Shown in pieces: positions 9,088 to 21,478 of a DNA stretch of 64,000 nt. This stretch comes from Okapia johnstoni. Taxonomy: Eukaryota > Chordata > Mammalia > Artiodactyla > Giraffidae. A program made the translations under genes and the position numbers. The stretch spans positions 82,273,001 to 82,337,000 of the forward strand of contig CM044313.1 in assembly GCA_024291935.2 (NCBI GenBank). The letters run 5' to 3'. Every line of letters begins with the position of its first letter. Position 1 is the stretch's first letter. A model generated the notes under the pieces. That model saw only the letters and a program-made list of their open reading frames with translations, did no database searches and was not told the DNA's origin.

Positions 9088-9764
9088 GTGAGGGGGCGTC
9101 GCGCGGGCGGGGCGTCGTGCTGAAGTGGCCGGGGCGGGGGGCGCCGGGAGCCCCTTCCCTGCCTCCGGAGGGCCGCGAGCGCTTCCTGCTCGTGTGCCGG
9201 AGGGGAGCCGAGCGGGATGAGGGCCCCGGGGCGCGCTGGGACTCCCGACGAGCCCAGGTGGGATTCCCCGACGCGGGCGGGCAGGTGCTCGAGTGCAGGG
9301 CCCGCCTCACCGGGGTACCAGGTGAAGGGGCCCTGGCCGGGAAGGTCCTGCGGCCCGGCTGGCTCTTGGCTACAGTAGAGAAGAGCTGGGGTTTGGGGCA
9401 CCACAGGAGGGGAAGGGCTGGGGGGACTGACTGCCCCCGCCAACCCTGGGGACCTGCGTAGAGCTTGCAATCCCGGCGGGTGGGTCTGCCCTGCTCTCGG
9501 AATTTCTCAGTGAGTCTGTAGAGCTTGCTTATCTCAGCTGCTTGCTTCTAAGAGTGCTATCTGATGCCGCTGGCGGGATCCCGTGCCCTGCTTCCCGCTT
9601 CCCCTCAGCACTGCTTGGAGAAAGTGGGGTCGGTCCCGGCCTCAGTCAGTGTCTATCTCTTCCTTGTAAATTCCCCTATGTCAGTTCTTCCCCCTTTTAT
9701 TTCACTCCCTCACCGTCAGCCTTTCCACCCCCTTCTTGCTTTCCTCCTGGAGTTTTACTGTCAA

Positions 9765-10430
9765 GTTCATTCATTCATTCAGAAGATATTTTTTGAGCTC
9801 CTTCTCAGGGCCAAACACTGTCCTAAACTGGTTGGGGTATACATCAGTTAACAGAACAAATATCCCTGTTCTCTGGAAGCTTATCTGAGGGAGAGAGGAG
9901 TAAACAATTTGTAAAATAGATATAAGTAATTATATGGTATATTAGAAGTTGCAAGTGGGATAAGAATAGGGATTGACTGATGGCTCATGGGGCGAAGAAC
10001 CTGCCTGCCAATGTAGGAGGCACAGGAGACATGGGTGTGATTCTTGGGTCGGGAAGATGCCCTGGAGGAAGGCATGGCAACCCACTCCAGTATTCTTGCC
10101 TGGAGAATCTTGATGGACAGAGAAGCTTGGAGGGCTACAGTACTTAGGGTCGCAAAGAGTTGGACATGACTGAGTGACTAACAACTTTAATTTTTTTTTC
10201 AATTATATGGTATATTAGAAGTTGAAAAGTATGGCAGGAAAAGAAAAGACCCCCTTTTCCTCCTTGCACATGGGGCATTTGAGCAAAGACTTGAAGGATG
10301 CTTGGGATCTGAGGGTAGAGTGGAGTGTTGGAGGGCCATCAAGGAAACCAGCCCTGAAGGATCCCCGAGTCCTGGGAAAGGAAGTTAGGCTGCAACTTGT
10401 AGGCCACGCTGAGCTCCTGATCCAAATGCT
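9765..10430 (+). mobile_element. Ancient L2-like repeat split by a Bov-tA SINE
   Basis: 'tcattcattcagaaga', 'cttctcagggccaaacactg', 'acagaacaaatatccctg', then after the SINE 'catttgagcaaagact' and 'ttgaaggatg': the recurring mammalian 'duration/tonnage' repeat text seen also near 25085 and 47745. Family assignment (L2 or similar) is uncertain. Confidence 0.5.
9966..10200 (+). mobile_element. Bov-tA SINE with 24-bp flanking repeat
   Basis: Body 'ggcaacccactccagtattc' and end 'tgactgagtgactaac' followed by a T-rich tail. The 24-bp word starting aattatatggtatatt occurs at 9928-9951 and 10201-10224. Confidence 0.9.
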
Positions 10431-11712
10431 TCATTAGATGCATTTTCATTTTTGATTTCTGAAGGTTTTTTTCCCCCTACTCCTCTCTTAGAACTTTAAT
10501 CAGCAACGGATGCAGAAGCATTGGCAAATTCTTGTGCTGTCTTCCCACCTCTGTAACGCAGAGGCAGGTGGGCTATGAGGAGAGGTCTTCATCAGGGAGT
10601 GCTTCTACAAAACCACCAGCGGCCTGAAGCCTTTGCATGTGTATCTTTAAATTCAAATGTGTGTCTTTTTTTCCAGTGCAGAGTACTCTTCTTATTTTTA
10701 GTCCTAATTTTAAAATAAAAACCACTTCCTCTGTAAATGCTTGATAAGGAGTCAGGGTCATCTTGAATATTCAGCAGGCTCCCCTTATAGTATCGAGGGT
10801 AAGTAATGTGGTCAGTTTCTCTTTGTGTCTTTTTGATTGAGCCCGGGTTGAAATACAAGTGATCTTTTAACCTTTCCTCTTCAGTGAGATTTGACTGCGA
10901 GTGGAAAGTCTTCTGAAATGTGGCCAGAGTTCAAGAATGTTCCAATTTTTAATCCACCAAGCACACATGTTGTAATTAGGCATATTTTCCCTCTTTGCCC
11001 ACAGCTCCTGATATATTTCCTTTGAGGGATAATTAGGGAAGGGGAGTGGGTCAACCCCAAAATAAGCCTGAAGTGTTTATATTTTTCAGATCCTTATAGT
11101 TGGCAGTTCTCTTTCCTCGCAATAAAATAATGCTGTGTAGACACTATGCTTCTTTGTTGAAATCTATCTCTAAAAATATTTTGTGACAGAGGATAAGGCT
11201 CTGACCTAAATTGTAGATGAGTTTTAGAAGATAGGGGAATGAAGGAGTGAGGGAGCAATTTGTCATTAAGTATGATCTAGCTTTTGCTAGCCATTACATT
11301 ATCAGAAATACGTGTGAGCAGTTTTGAGGTGTAGCTATGTGTCTCTGAGAGCCCTGGGTCTCATAAACTTCTGTTGGCTCACTTAATAGAAGTCCTTCTA
11401 AAGACTGTCATTCTGCTGTACCTTAAAACATGTCAGCACCTTCACCCCAGCATAGGCCCAGGCACAAGGTGCCTCTGTGCAGTGGAACCCTGGATGCTGA
11501 GCTCTGCTTCAGTGAAGTGTTAGCTTATAGTTTGGGTGCCAGCTCTTTTCTTATACAGAAAACACCTGTTTGAATTATTGTCATTTCAGAAACCATTAGT
11601 GTTCATTGTAGAAAAATAAGACAATGTAGATAAGCAAACATTTTTTTTTTACAGAAAAATTGCAAGCTTATTAGTGACTTGGAATGTATCCTGTGAGATG
11701 TGTGTGTAGGGC

Positions 11713-11744
<32 letters not shown>

Positions 11745-12129
11745 ACCAAAATGGGATTAATATTGCTGATCACATTATTTTATAATCTGCCCATTTCCCC
11801 AGAAATGTATATTACAAATGTCTTTCCATGTCAGTTGTCAACCTGTAACTTCTTTTTAAATTAGACCCCTTTTCCTCAACAGAGAATGACAGTGTGATGG
11901 GAGATGTTAGGTAGCACAAAGAGGCCAGGAAGGTAGTATGGTTTTAAAATGGTTTTCTGGTCAGTTGCCTTCTCTGGTACTGAAGGACAACTGATTTCCT
12001 TAAGACTGTCAGTTCTCTACTCAGTTACCTTGAATGGTAAGCTCTGCTTTGGTAATTCTTAGTGGTTAGAAATGCTTACTGTCTGTACCTGGCAGCTTGT
12101 ATTAATAAATAAAGCACCATTGTGTGTGT

Positions 12130-12334
12130 GTGCTCAGTTGCTCAGTCATGTCCAACTCTCTGTGACCTCATGGACTGTAGCCCGCCAGACTCCTCAGTCC
12201 ATGGAATTCTCCAGGCTAGAATATTGGAGTGGGTAGCCATCACCTTCTCCAGGGGATCTTCCGACCCAGGGATCAAACCCAGGTCTCCCACATTGCAGGT
12301 GGATTCTTCACTGCTGAGCCACCAGGGAAACCTC
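12130..12334 (-). mobile_element. Bov-tA SINE
   Basis: Reverse-oriented: 'gctcagttgctcagtcatg', 'tggaattctccaggctag', 'gggatcaaacccaggtc', 'gctgagccaccagggaa'. Preceded by a short (TG)n run. Confidence 0.93.
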
Positions 12335-13034
12335 ATCAAATGGTGGTCCTACGAGAAAGTTCTGCTTTAATAAGAACGGGTTCTCTCATGATAAGAGCGC
12401 TGAATAAATGCCTCCGGGTGCTTGTGTGTTGCCCTCTGAAACTAAGACCAGGAAGAATCAGCTTTGAGAGTCTGCTTTACTTGTGCCCGTGTTCTTGTGG
12501 TATGCCAAATATGGTTAAGATGTACTTTCTAGTTGAGTTTAGGTCAGTGTTTGACTTGAACGTACTAATAATAGTTATTAGTTACTTAGTTGTGGATTTT
12601 TAGAGGTGGAAGAGAATGTAGAGATGATCCAGTCTACCCCTGAACTCCTGGTCTGTTCTGTTGATGTGGAAATGAGGCCCCTTAAGGTTAATTGTCCTGC
12701 CCACGGGTACAGTGCTTTTGTAGAGCAGGGTTAACCACTGTCTCCTGAGGCCAACAGTGCCTGTGACTAAGCCAGACCCACAGGAGTTCAGGAAAGGTTT
12801 TACGTAGATTTGGGGAGAACAGACAAGAGATGTGAAGGCTGAGAAAAGTCCAAAAAAATCCAGATTTAAGAGCCGATGCTTTTCATTGATTCCCCCAGGG
12901 AGAAGAATGCACCTGATTGCCTCTTCCTCACTTAGGGCCGTTTCTTTTGGTGGGGGGAGGTGAACCTGTGATCCTGTAATGCTTCCCAGAGCTAGGACTG
13001 TGGGTATATATTAAAATTTAAAAAAATTTTTTTA

Positions 13035-13250
13035 CTTGTATTGATTAGGCACTTCTGTGTGCCAGAAACTCCTTATCTCATTTCATCCTCATCTGTCTTA
13101 TGCAGTGAATACTACCGTGACCTCTCTTTTTTGTGTCTAGATGTGTAAAGTGAGACCCAGAGAGTACTTTGCTCAGGGTCACAGCTGGCAAGGGTTGATG
13201 CCAGGATTTAAACTAGGGTGGTCGGACTCCAGGGTCATTCTCTTATCCCT
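13035..13250 (+). mobile_element. MIR element
   Basis: 'attaggcacttctgtgtgcc', 'tctcatttcatcctcat', 'gtgagacccagagag', 'ctcagggtcacagctgg', 'aggatttaaactagg' follow the MIR consensus in order. Confidence 0.8.
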
Positions 13251-14548
13251 CTGTTTGTGAATGCCGGAGATGCTGTTAGTGAAGCAACTTGTAGGCATGC
13301 CTGGTGTTTGCACATGAGCGTGCTCTTTCCGGTTCTCTAGCAGCAGTTTCTTTCTTGGCTTTTGTTAGGTTGTCCACCAGGGGATCATGAGCAGATATGG
13401 GGCTCACTGGCTGTATGGTTAATTTGTTCAACAGGTACTTACTCAGCACTGGCTGGTGATTGGCACTGTTCTAGATGTTGGGGATCCAGAACAGATGAAA
13501 TGATTGAGATTATCTTTTGGTGGAACATGACGGTATTGGACTGTTAATACCAACTTTGATGACTTTGATGGGTCAATGACAAAAAGAGATTGGCTTATCC
13601 TAAAACAGACCTCCCTCCCCAGTTCTAGTAAGAAAGGAATACCTCTGAAAGCAAAATCTAGATCCATTACTTTAAGATCCTGTGACTTCTTCTCCATTCC
13701 CAACTACTTTTTCTAAGGGCAGAATTTTCTCCTTGAGCTTCGAGGTCATCGGTAGTGACTTAACAGGCTTTAATAAAGGACATGAAGAGTTCTTCCTGAA
13801 ACGACCACTTTCCTAGCTGTGGCTTTAGCCTGATGATCTGTCCAGAGCTTCTGCTTTTTCTCTGCTGCATGTGCTTCCTGCGGCATCTCCCTGGGTCCCT
13901 TCCAGCACCACACAGCTTCTGCAGACAGAGCACCAGAAGATGTCAGGAGGCTAATATCAGGCAGTCCTGACTGCAGCCAGCCACACAGCGGCCACTGCAA
14001 CAGCCCCCATTGTGGCCACCACTCTTCTGCACCCTGCTTCTGTCTCTGACGTTAAAACCAGCCGTGCTGTTAGAGTCTCAGGCTGTGGGACACCCATGCT
14101 TAGAAACTTAGAAGTTCTGGATCCTTCTCTGCACATGCTCAGCAGAATGTTTGCTGTCCTTTGAGTACTTCCACAGGAAACCGTCCTGTGTCACAGTGTG
14201 CGTCAGAGAGAACTCAGTTTTTAGAGGGCCAGAAATTTTTTTTTATCACTATAAAAGATGTATACCTTATTTTTATGATAAAGACAATATTGCCGACTTT
14301 GGAAGTTAGGAAAAGGAAACTACCGTTAATTATGCTACCCTAATAACCAAAGTGATTATTTCCTTTTTTTCTTTTAGTATGTCCAGGCTTGGTCTGTGTT
14401 TTACACGGTTGCAAACACAATATGTGTAAAAATTTATAGCCTGCCCTGTGGTAGTTGTGTTAGAAGGTGGTACCACTGATTCCTGTCAGCAGAGCTTAAG
14501 AGCTGTTTTTCCAGCAGGGAGCCACCCTCAGTTTTTCATGTGACTTCC

Positions 14549-14878
14549 TTTTTTTTTTTTTTTTTTTTTTAATTTTTATTTATTTACTTTTGGCTGCACC
14601 AGATCTTCATTGCTGCATGTGGACTTTTCTCTAGTTGCGGTGAGTGGGAGCTGCTCTCTAGTTGTGGTCCAAGGGCTTCTTGTTGCAGAGGCTTCTCCTG
14701 TGGTGGAGCACAGGCTCTGGGGTGCATGGGCTTCAGTAGTTGTGGTGTGTGGGCTCAGTAATTGCGGGGCATAGCTCAGTTTTCCTGCAGAACGTGGGAT
14801 CTTCCCAGACCAGGGATTGAACTCGTGCCCCCTGCACTGGCAGGTGGATTCTTAACTACTGGACCACCAGGGAAGTCT
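14549..14878 (-). mobile_element. CHR-type SINE, full length
   Basis: T-rich tail, 'ttggctgcaccagatcttc', the 'ggctc.gta.ttg' core, and head 'ggaccaccagggaagtc'. The word tgtgacttc flanks both ends (about 14539 and 14884). Confidence 0.9.
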
Positions 14879-17114
14879 ACACTTGTGACTTCTGATGTGC
14901 TTTTTCGGAGACCCCAAGGAGAACAGAGGGTTTGCAGTTTAATGAATCACTTAGAATCAGCCTCTTGAGGTAGATTGGGAGGTAGGATTGAACCGGAATA
15001 ATTCTGCCAGCCTCTAAATCTGCTGCTGCTTCGTAAGGAAGAAGAGAGGAGGTAGACATGGAGAGGGACTCCAGGAGTGAGCAGACCTTTCCGAGAGCTG
15101 GAAGGGCCACAGGGCCTCGCCCTTCCCCTAGCCCCCTCTGCATACCTGGGTGTCAGTCTCCAGGGAAAGCAACCACGTGTCACTCCTCCGTCTTGCTGCC
15201 TATTCGTGAGGCCAGGCCTTCCAAGCCTCAGTTGTATTTTCACTGGAAAAGTGGAAATAATGACATCTGTCTTATCTGATAGGTGTATGTGAACATTTAT
15301 GAATGTGAACTGTGATTGTGCACAGCGGGTGCTGCTTAGCAGAGAACTTGGCAGCTAGCTGGGTAACCTTCAGGGGATGTGGGCTTTCATTGTTACTGTT
15401 ATTCAGGAGCCCCCTGGAGGGTCCCAGAAAGTACTCAGTCATCAGTCTTAGAATACAGAAATCTTTCCCTAAGCCAGGGTGTTAATGACAGTGGAGTATT
15501 TTAGTTGTTGCAGTTGTTGCCACGGCACCGTGCCCGGAAAGTTCGCTGTGTGGTAACTCTTTCTTAGAGTGTTTTTCACTATCTCTGAAAGTTTCTTTTC
15601 CTCTTTTCTTATTTCCTTTCTACTTTTGAGAATGCTTTGATTATATTTAAAATTCCAACCTAATGAGAACACTGAGCGGTCGGCTCTTTTTCATTGTTAA
15701 CATTTGGCCTTTGACATTTTGCTGGATTCATTCTGTGGACTTATTTTTTTCCTCTCTCCTCATTTCTGAGTCTCTCCATCATAGGCCACATTTTATGCAT
15801 TTATCACATCTGGTCAATGATTTACCAAAGATATGAGTAAGGAAAATCAAATCACCTCTGGGAGTAATAATTCTCTTTATGTGCTCCAAAGACAGTAGCC
15901 AGATCGTGTGCTGTTTTGACTTGAAATGCTTCAGTCCTTGTACACCTAGCTGGTGGGCGGCCTGTTAGAGGAGGCGTCTAGGCTCTCACTTGTTTACTTT
16001 GTGGGGCGAGGGTGGCTTCAGCCAGGAGAAGAGCAGGGCTTGTGTATGAAAGCACTGGCCGCAGGGGTGACATATTTTGAAGTCTGCCTTTTCCCTGGTG
16101 ACAGATTGTCAGCCCCCTTTTCAGGCAGTGATCCTGAACTACTGGGTTTGTTTGTTTGTTTATTCTTGTTTTTGTTAAAAGGTTTTTTTTTTTTTTTTTT
16201 TAAGATTCCGGAGAATGCCTTTGACGGGAATGGTCCCAGTTTTTTGGATGAAAAATCTCACTGTGTTCCTACGTTTTTCTCCATACATGAGATCGTATCC
16301 CTGTTTTGCTCGAATCCCTTGAGATCTGCTTCCCGGTTTGACTTCCCCTCTCTGTGCCTCCCTTTGTTTCTTCATCTAACATCGGGTGCCTAACGTCGGG
16401 TGCCCATCTTCCTGGCAGGCATATTTTGAGCGTGAGCAGAAACGCCATGTACACCCAAACAATAACTTGAATTGGGAGAATTATTGACTGTGTCGCTACC
16501 ATTTGCTAAGCACCGTGTTAGAATTAGGAATGAGAGGAAAAAGCAGTCTGTGTACTCAGGAGGCCCACATTCTGCCGGCGAGATTGCACGTCGACAGATG
16601 GCCGCGATGCGCGGAGGTAGGTGCTGCCTGTTGACAAGGGAGGAGCGCATGATGCTCCCGGGCATGGAGGAGGGCCCACTGTGGCCCCACGGCAGCATCT
16701 GGCCTCATTGGGAGGCTGCGTGGAACTTGGAAGGGGCACCATTGACGTGGGCTCCAGTGTGGGGAGGAGGAGGCTGCAGGCAAGAGGGACAAGTTGTAAG
16801 ACTCACAGGTGCGTGGGGACCAGGTGGTCGGACCGTCTGTCTTCATCTCTTATGTAAGGTGCACGCGGGAATGTGAGTGCGGCAGGTCCTGAAGAGTAGA
16901 ATCCGGGGGTACCGCTGGGACCTGCAGTTTGTGCCCTGTTTTCTGTGGATGCTGCTGTACAGGTCAGCCTGGCTCTTGGTGAGCCTGTAGGCAGCTTCTC
17001 ATTTGCCCCAGTTCCTCTTGCTCCAAGATCATGGAAGAGCTACTGCCGCAAGGCCTTCAGCTCCTTGCCAGCTCCTCTGCTGACCTAGCACCTATACATA
17101 GCAGCCCTGGGGCG

Positions 17115-17447
17115 GGGTTCCCTGGTAGCTCAGCTGGTAAAGAATCTGCCTGCAATGCAGGAGACCCCGGTTCGATTCCTGGCTAGGGAAGATCCCCTGG
17201 AGAAGGGATAGACTACTCACTCCAGTATTCTCAGGCTTCCCTGGTGGTTCAGATGGTAAAGAATCTGCCTGCAATGTGTAAGACCTGGGTTCGATCTCTG
17301 GGTTGGGAAGATCCCCTGGAGGAGGGCATGACAACCCACTCCAGTATTCTTGCCTGGAGAATCCCCATGAACAGAGGAGCCTGATGAGCTACAGTCCATG
17401 GGGTCACAAAGAGTCAGACACGACTGAGTGACTAAGCACAGCACAGC
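17115..17447 (+). mobile_element. Dimeric Bov-tA SINE (two heads)
   Basis: A first unit (17115-17233) runs from the head to 'ctccagtattctca'. A complete second unit (17234-17447) follows at once. The word cagccctgg flanks the whole dimer at 17102-17110 and 17444-17452, so it appears to have inserted as one piece. Confidence 0.88.
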
Positions 17448-17629
17448 CCTGGAGGGGGACAAGGAGGGGACACGCAGAAGACAGTGCCATGTGTTTCTGC
17501 AGCTGCTGTTGGTCCCATCCGTTAGCTTAAATGATGACACTTTGGTGGTCCCGTGACTGCCCCTGACCCCTCCTAGCGCTTGTATACATTCCAGCACTGC
17601 CCTCCTCACTGTTAGTCATGAGGGGTTAG

Positions 17630-17760
17630 GGGCATGGCTTTGGAATTAGAGTTTTGCTACTCGCTGTATGGATTTAGGCTGGGTATGTAAGTTCTCTAAG
17701 CCTCAGTTTCTTAGTCTGTATGATGGGAATAAAGGTCATAGTATCCAGCCCATACAAGTG
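17630..17760 (-). mobile_element. MIR fragment
   Basis: 'ggctttggaattagag', 'gtaagttctctaagcctcag', 'tgatgggaataaaggtc' match the reverse MIR core. Confidence 0.65.
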
Positions 17761-18559
17761 TCGTTAGTCTCAAGTGAGGCCCTCCATGGAGAATTGCTGA
17801 CTCAGTACAACTCGGCTTGTAGTAAACGCTTAGGAAATGTTAACTGCATTACTTGCTGTTAAGTCTTCACTCCAGAAGCCACAGCTGTGTGTCTTCGTTC
17901 GCGTGTCCTTGTCTTTGGCCACTAGAGCAGGTCCCAGTAATGGCCAGACATGACCTGTGTTCCTTTGAGCATCATTCTTTGCTCGCCCTCTCAGAGGCGT
18001 GTGTCTGGAGCCGGGGGCGCCGTCCCGCCTGTGGGATCCTGCCATACCCACAGTGTGTGCCCTTTCCATCTCCCTTCCAGCACGGTTTTCTTTCTCAGTG
18101 AGCTCTTTCATGGATGCCCTCTCTGTCCTCCGATAACAGTATCTCCCCTCATCTCGGGGCTTCCAGGGGGACCTGGGGTTTGGGCAGCGTGTTGGGTCCT
18201 GGGCCTTTGCCTCCAGTTCAGCTCCGCTTCCCTCCTTCCCAGCTGCTGCCAGCACCTCTCGTTTCCTCAGTCCTGTGTGTTCCAGACCAAGCATCTCCTC
18301 TCATGCCCGGGACCACCAGCCACAGCTGCTTACTTTACACAGGTTTTCCCACCTGCCACTGCTCCCTTCCGAACCCCCCTCCCCCAGACACCCCTCACAT
18401 CATGGCCAGGCTCCTTTTGGACACCGTCGTGATGTGTCATTTTCCTGTTTAAGGGTCCTTCATGCCCCCTGCCCCTTTCACTGGCCTGAACCTTAGCACC
18501 TTTCCCAGGCTCACCCAGATTCTGCCTGCTTCTGGTTTGTTGATAGAGCAATAGCTTGG

Positions 18560-18655
18560 ATTCAGGACCCCTGGGCTGTGGCCATTTCTCATCTGAGTGT
18601 CCTCGAGGAAGCCCCTTCACCTCTCTGGGTCTCATTTCCTGGATTAGGCAAGTGT
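18560..18655 (-). mobile_element. MIR fragment
   Basis: 'gaggaagccccttcacc' then 'tctctgggtctcatttcc', the reverse of the MIR 'gaggaaactgaggc' region. Confidence 0.5.
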
Positions 18656-19184
18656 TTTTAAACATATTTTGTGCAAGGAGCTTTTAAAAAAAAAACAACA
18701 CTGCATGGTTCTTGAAAAACTTTTTCAAAACTCACTGTCCCCAGTCCTGCTTTAGAGATTCAGATATGACCCCCAGGGGCCGGGGGAAGGGGGTGTGTGT
18801 GTGGTTGGTGGGGGAGGTGCGAATGGGAGGGAGCCCTGCAGTAGGAACCTGTATTTTTCTTCAGTTCACTAGCATCTCTTCCTTCAGCCCCTCTTGAGAA
18901 CTGCTGTTTCCAATGAAATCACAGAGGAAGCCGCCCAAGAATAGAAACAGACCAGAAGAGAGAGGGTGTGAGAGGTGCAGTGTGAAGGCCTCCGACCAGG
19001 CCGAACCGAGGGCTCCTGTTCCTTCAGCCCCTTTATGTTCCCAAGAAGTCTTTCCTCGTGACTGGCAGCCTCCCTTCTTTGTGTCCGTGGTTCACGCTGA
19101 CTGTAGCTATGGATTTTGATGGTACCGTTGAGCGTTTATTGTCTACTCCTTTGCGCAAAGTTGCTCTGTGTCTGTGGCTCTTAT

Positions 19185-19295
19185 TTCCGCAGCAGGACTG
19201 TAAGCTCCTCGAGGGCAGGGCTGTAGTGCCCACCACTCAGCATGGCCTTGTGGAGCTCACAGTGGCTTCAGGAAGGGTGAATGGACGGCGGCTCA
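19185..19295 (+). mobile_element. L2 3' end fragment
   Basis: 'gactgtaagctcctcgaggg' and 'cagggctgtag' are characteristic of the L2 3' UTR. Confidence 0.6.
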
Positions 19296-20329
19296 GGGCC
19301 ATCCCAGGAGAGGGCCTCAGAAGGTAGCTGGCGAGCCCTTCACTCGGAGGTCGTGTTCACCTCTTCTGCAGAGTGAGCTTTGGGGGCCAAGGTCGAGAAC
19401 TATATGAGGAACCTTGGTGTGATCACTGATTTGACTCTGGGTCTTTGTGCCCCAAGAGTCTGCTTTGACAAGAGGTGTTTGGCCTAAAAATATTCCTTTT
19501 CATATCACTGTGGTGCTGAGGTTGGTAGATTGATGACCTACGTGGATGCCTGAAGCCCACCTATTGCCCATGATGTGTCTTGGGCCACCCTTAGCTTCCT
19601 CAGGCAGCTCCCAAGCTCAGGCCCTGTCTCCTGGAATCAAGCCAGCTCTTTGACGAGGTCAGATCTGTGGGTTTTGAGGCTTACACTGCCACACGGGTCT
19701 CAGCATTTCCTCTCTAACTTGAGTTTCCTACCAGGGAGAATGTGATAAAGGGTTTGGATTATTTAAAGGCCTGGGGAGTGCCTGGTAAGAGTGATCCTTG
19801 CTAAGAAGCATGAGTAACCTTCCACTGCTGGGCAGTAGGTGATGAGCTGTCAGAACAGGTGAGGGCTTTACCGTGGATTATCTTGGCAAGCAGTTACTTT
19901 CTTCCTTCAAGAAAAATCTGAGATAAGGGGGACTAGCAGGAGATCTAAATGGGAGAGAAAGGATTTAGAATGACACATGGGTCAGTCTGGCTCAGCTGTT
20001 GGGGCAGGGTAAGGGCGCCGTAGGAGGTCGTTGCCTGTTCCCCTGCCCTGGAGACTTGTCACAGTCGAAGGGACACTTGATGGTACTATTTTGTAATAAG
20101 AGAAAAGTTTAAGATTGGCTGCCTAGGGCTGTGGGAAGAACGGGGTGACTGCTCTTGGGTATAGGCACCTTTGGGTACCTGAACATGTTATAGAGTTGAC
20201 TCTGGTGACAGTTGTACAATCCTGTGAGTGGACTGATAAACACCTCGGTTTGTGTCCTTTAAATGGGTGAATTGTATGGTATGGGAGCTATGTCTTAAAG
20301 TTCTTATGGAATCACAGTTTACGAATCAG

Positions 20330-20500
20330 AAGGACCAAACTTAGGGTCTGAAGTCCTAAGTTCTGGCTTCACCACCTGTTTAGCCCTCTGAGCCCAGGCA
20401 CATCATCTCACTTCCTGGAGCTTCACTGGTTGTATGTGTGAAGTGAGGATGAAAATTCCTATGGGGTTGTTGTTAAGACAAATGACACAGGGCATGTGAA
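20330..20500 (-). mobile_element. MIR fragment
   Basis: 'aagttctggcttcacc', 'gtgaagtgaggatgaaaat', 'ggggttgttgttaagac' match the reverse MIR consensus. Confidence 0.65.
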
Positions 20501-21266
20501 AGAGGACATAGTAAAACCTCCACTAATTACATATTTACATGTTTAAGTTAGACATCCATTTTTGTGGATAATGGATGTTTAGCCTGAAATGCTCCTGAGA
20601 GTTCCCAGCTCGCCCTGTGAAATGAACACAGGTTGTGGCTGAGAACTGATTTGCATGATGCACAATGAGCAGAGTCCTTAAAGACCAGGTCTTGAACCAC
20701 CTCACGTCTGTGGTCTGGGACCTTGAGTCCAGACAGAGAGCGTCAGTTTGCCTCTTACTGGATGTCAGATGCTGACGTCGTGCTTTATTGTAACAGTAAT
20801 TGTTGCTTGTCTCCACCTGCCAAGGCAGTGTACTGTTAGTAGAGTCGAGCTGTGGTCAGCAGCAAAGCTGGTACCTGGTCAGGCTGGCTTGGCGGGGCGC
20901 GGAGCCCTTGGTCCAGGCGTTGGGGGTAGCAGCCTTGAAAATCGGCTCCAGGAAACAAATCCTAATTTGATTTCTCCAGCTTCCTAGACCTCAACAATGG
21001 GTAGACTCACTCTGTCTCTAGACTCCATCCTTAGTGATCAGGCTTCCAACTCAGAGTCTGTTTTTGAATATGCCCCTGCCCTACCGATGAGACTTGAGTG
21101 TGTTTCAGGAAGCCAGCTAAGGGAGAGGTGTGAGGAAAGGTCAGTAATACTTGCCACTCTAATCACATATTTAGGTGGTAGTTTTTATTTATGTGTTCTT
21201 AAGCTTTAAAAAAAAAATTTTTTTTTTCTTTTGAAGTATAGTCATTGTACAATATTATAGAAGTTG

Positions 21267-21478
21267 GGCCTCCCAGCTTGTTCGGTGGTTCAGTGGTGAA
21301 GAATCCTCCTGCCAATGGAGAAGACATGGGTTCGATTCCTGGTTCGGGAAGATCCCATGGAGAAGGGAATGGCAACCTACTCCAGTATTCTTGCCTGGGA
21401 AATTCCACAGACAGGGGAATCTGGCAGGCTACAGTTCACGGGCTTGCAAAGAGTCGGACATGATGAGTGACTAAGCGC
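21267..21478 (+). mobile_element. Bov-tA SINE inserted in an L1 fragment
   Basis: Head 'gggcctcccagcttgttcgg', body 'ggcaacctactccagtattc', end 'tgatgagtgactaagcg'. The flanks (21215-21266 and 21484-21535) together resemble an antisense L1 3' end, and 'attata.aagtt' is duplicated at the junctions. Confidence 0.88.

Larger units (their letters stand above)
8540..9120 (+). promoter_or_regulatory. MTMR12: CpG-island promoter of MTMR12
   Basis: A sharp rise in G+C and CpG begins near 8540 and fades after about 9350. No TATA box is seen. CCAAT boxes lie at 8563-8567, 8597-8601 (inverted), 8673-8677 and 8749-8753. GC-box-like motifs occur near 8643, 8691, 8776, 8851 and 8921. This is the usual design of a housekeeping promoter driven by NF-Y and Sp/KLF factors. 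The transcription start is inferred to lie between about 8760 and 9000; the sequence alone does not fix it. Confidence 0.85.

Noticed and set aside
8500..9470. Long open frames of 106 to 301 codons on both strands in the CpG island
   Set aside because: G+C-rich DNA has few stop codons. Only the segment 9007-9087 matches a known protein (MTMR12 exon 1); the others show Pro/Gly/Arg/Ala-rich translations without domain character.
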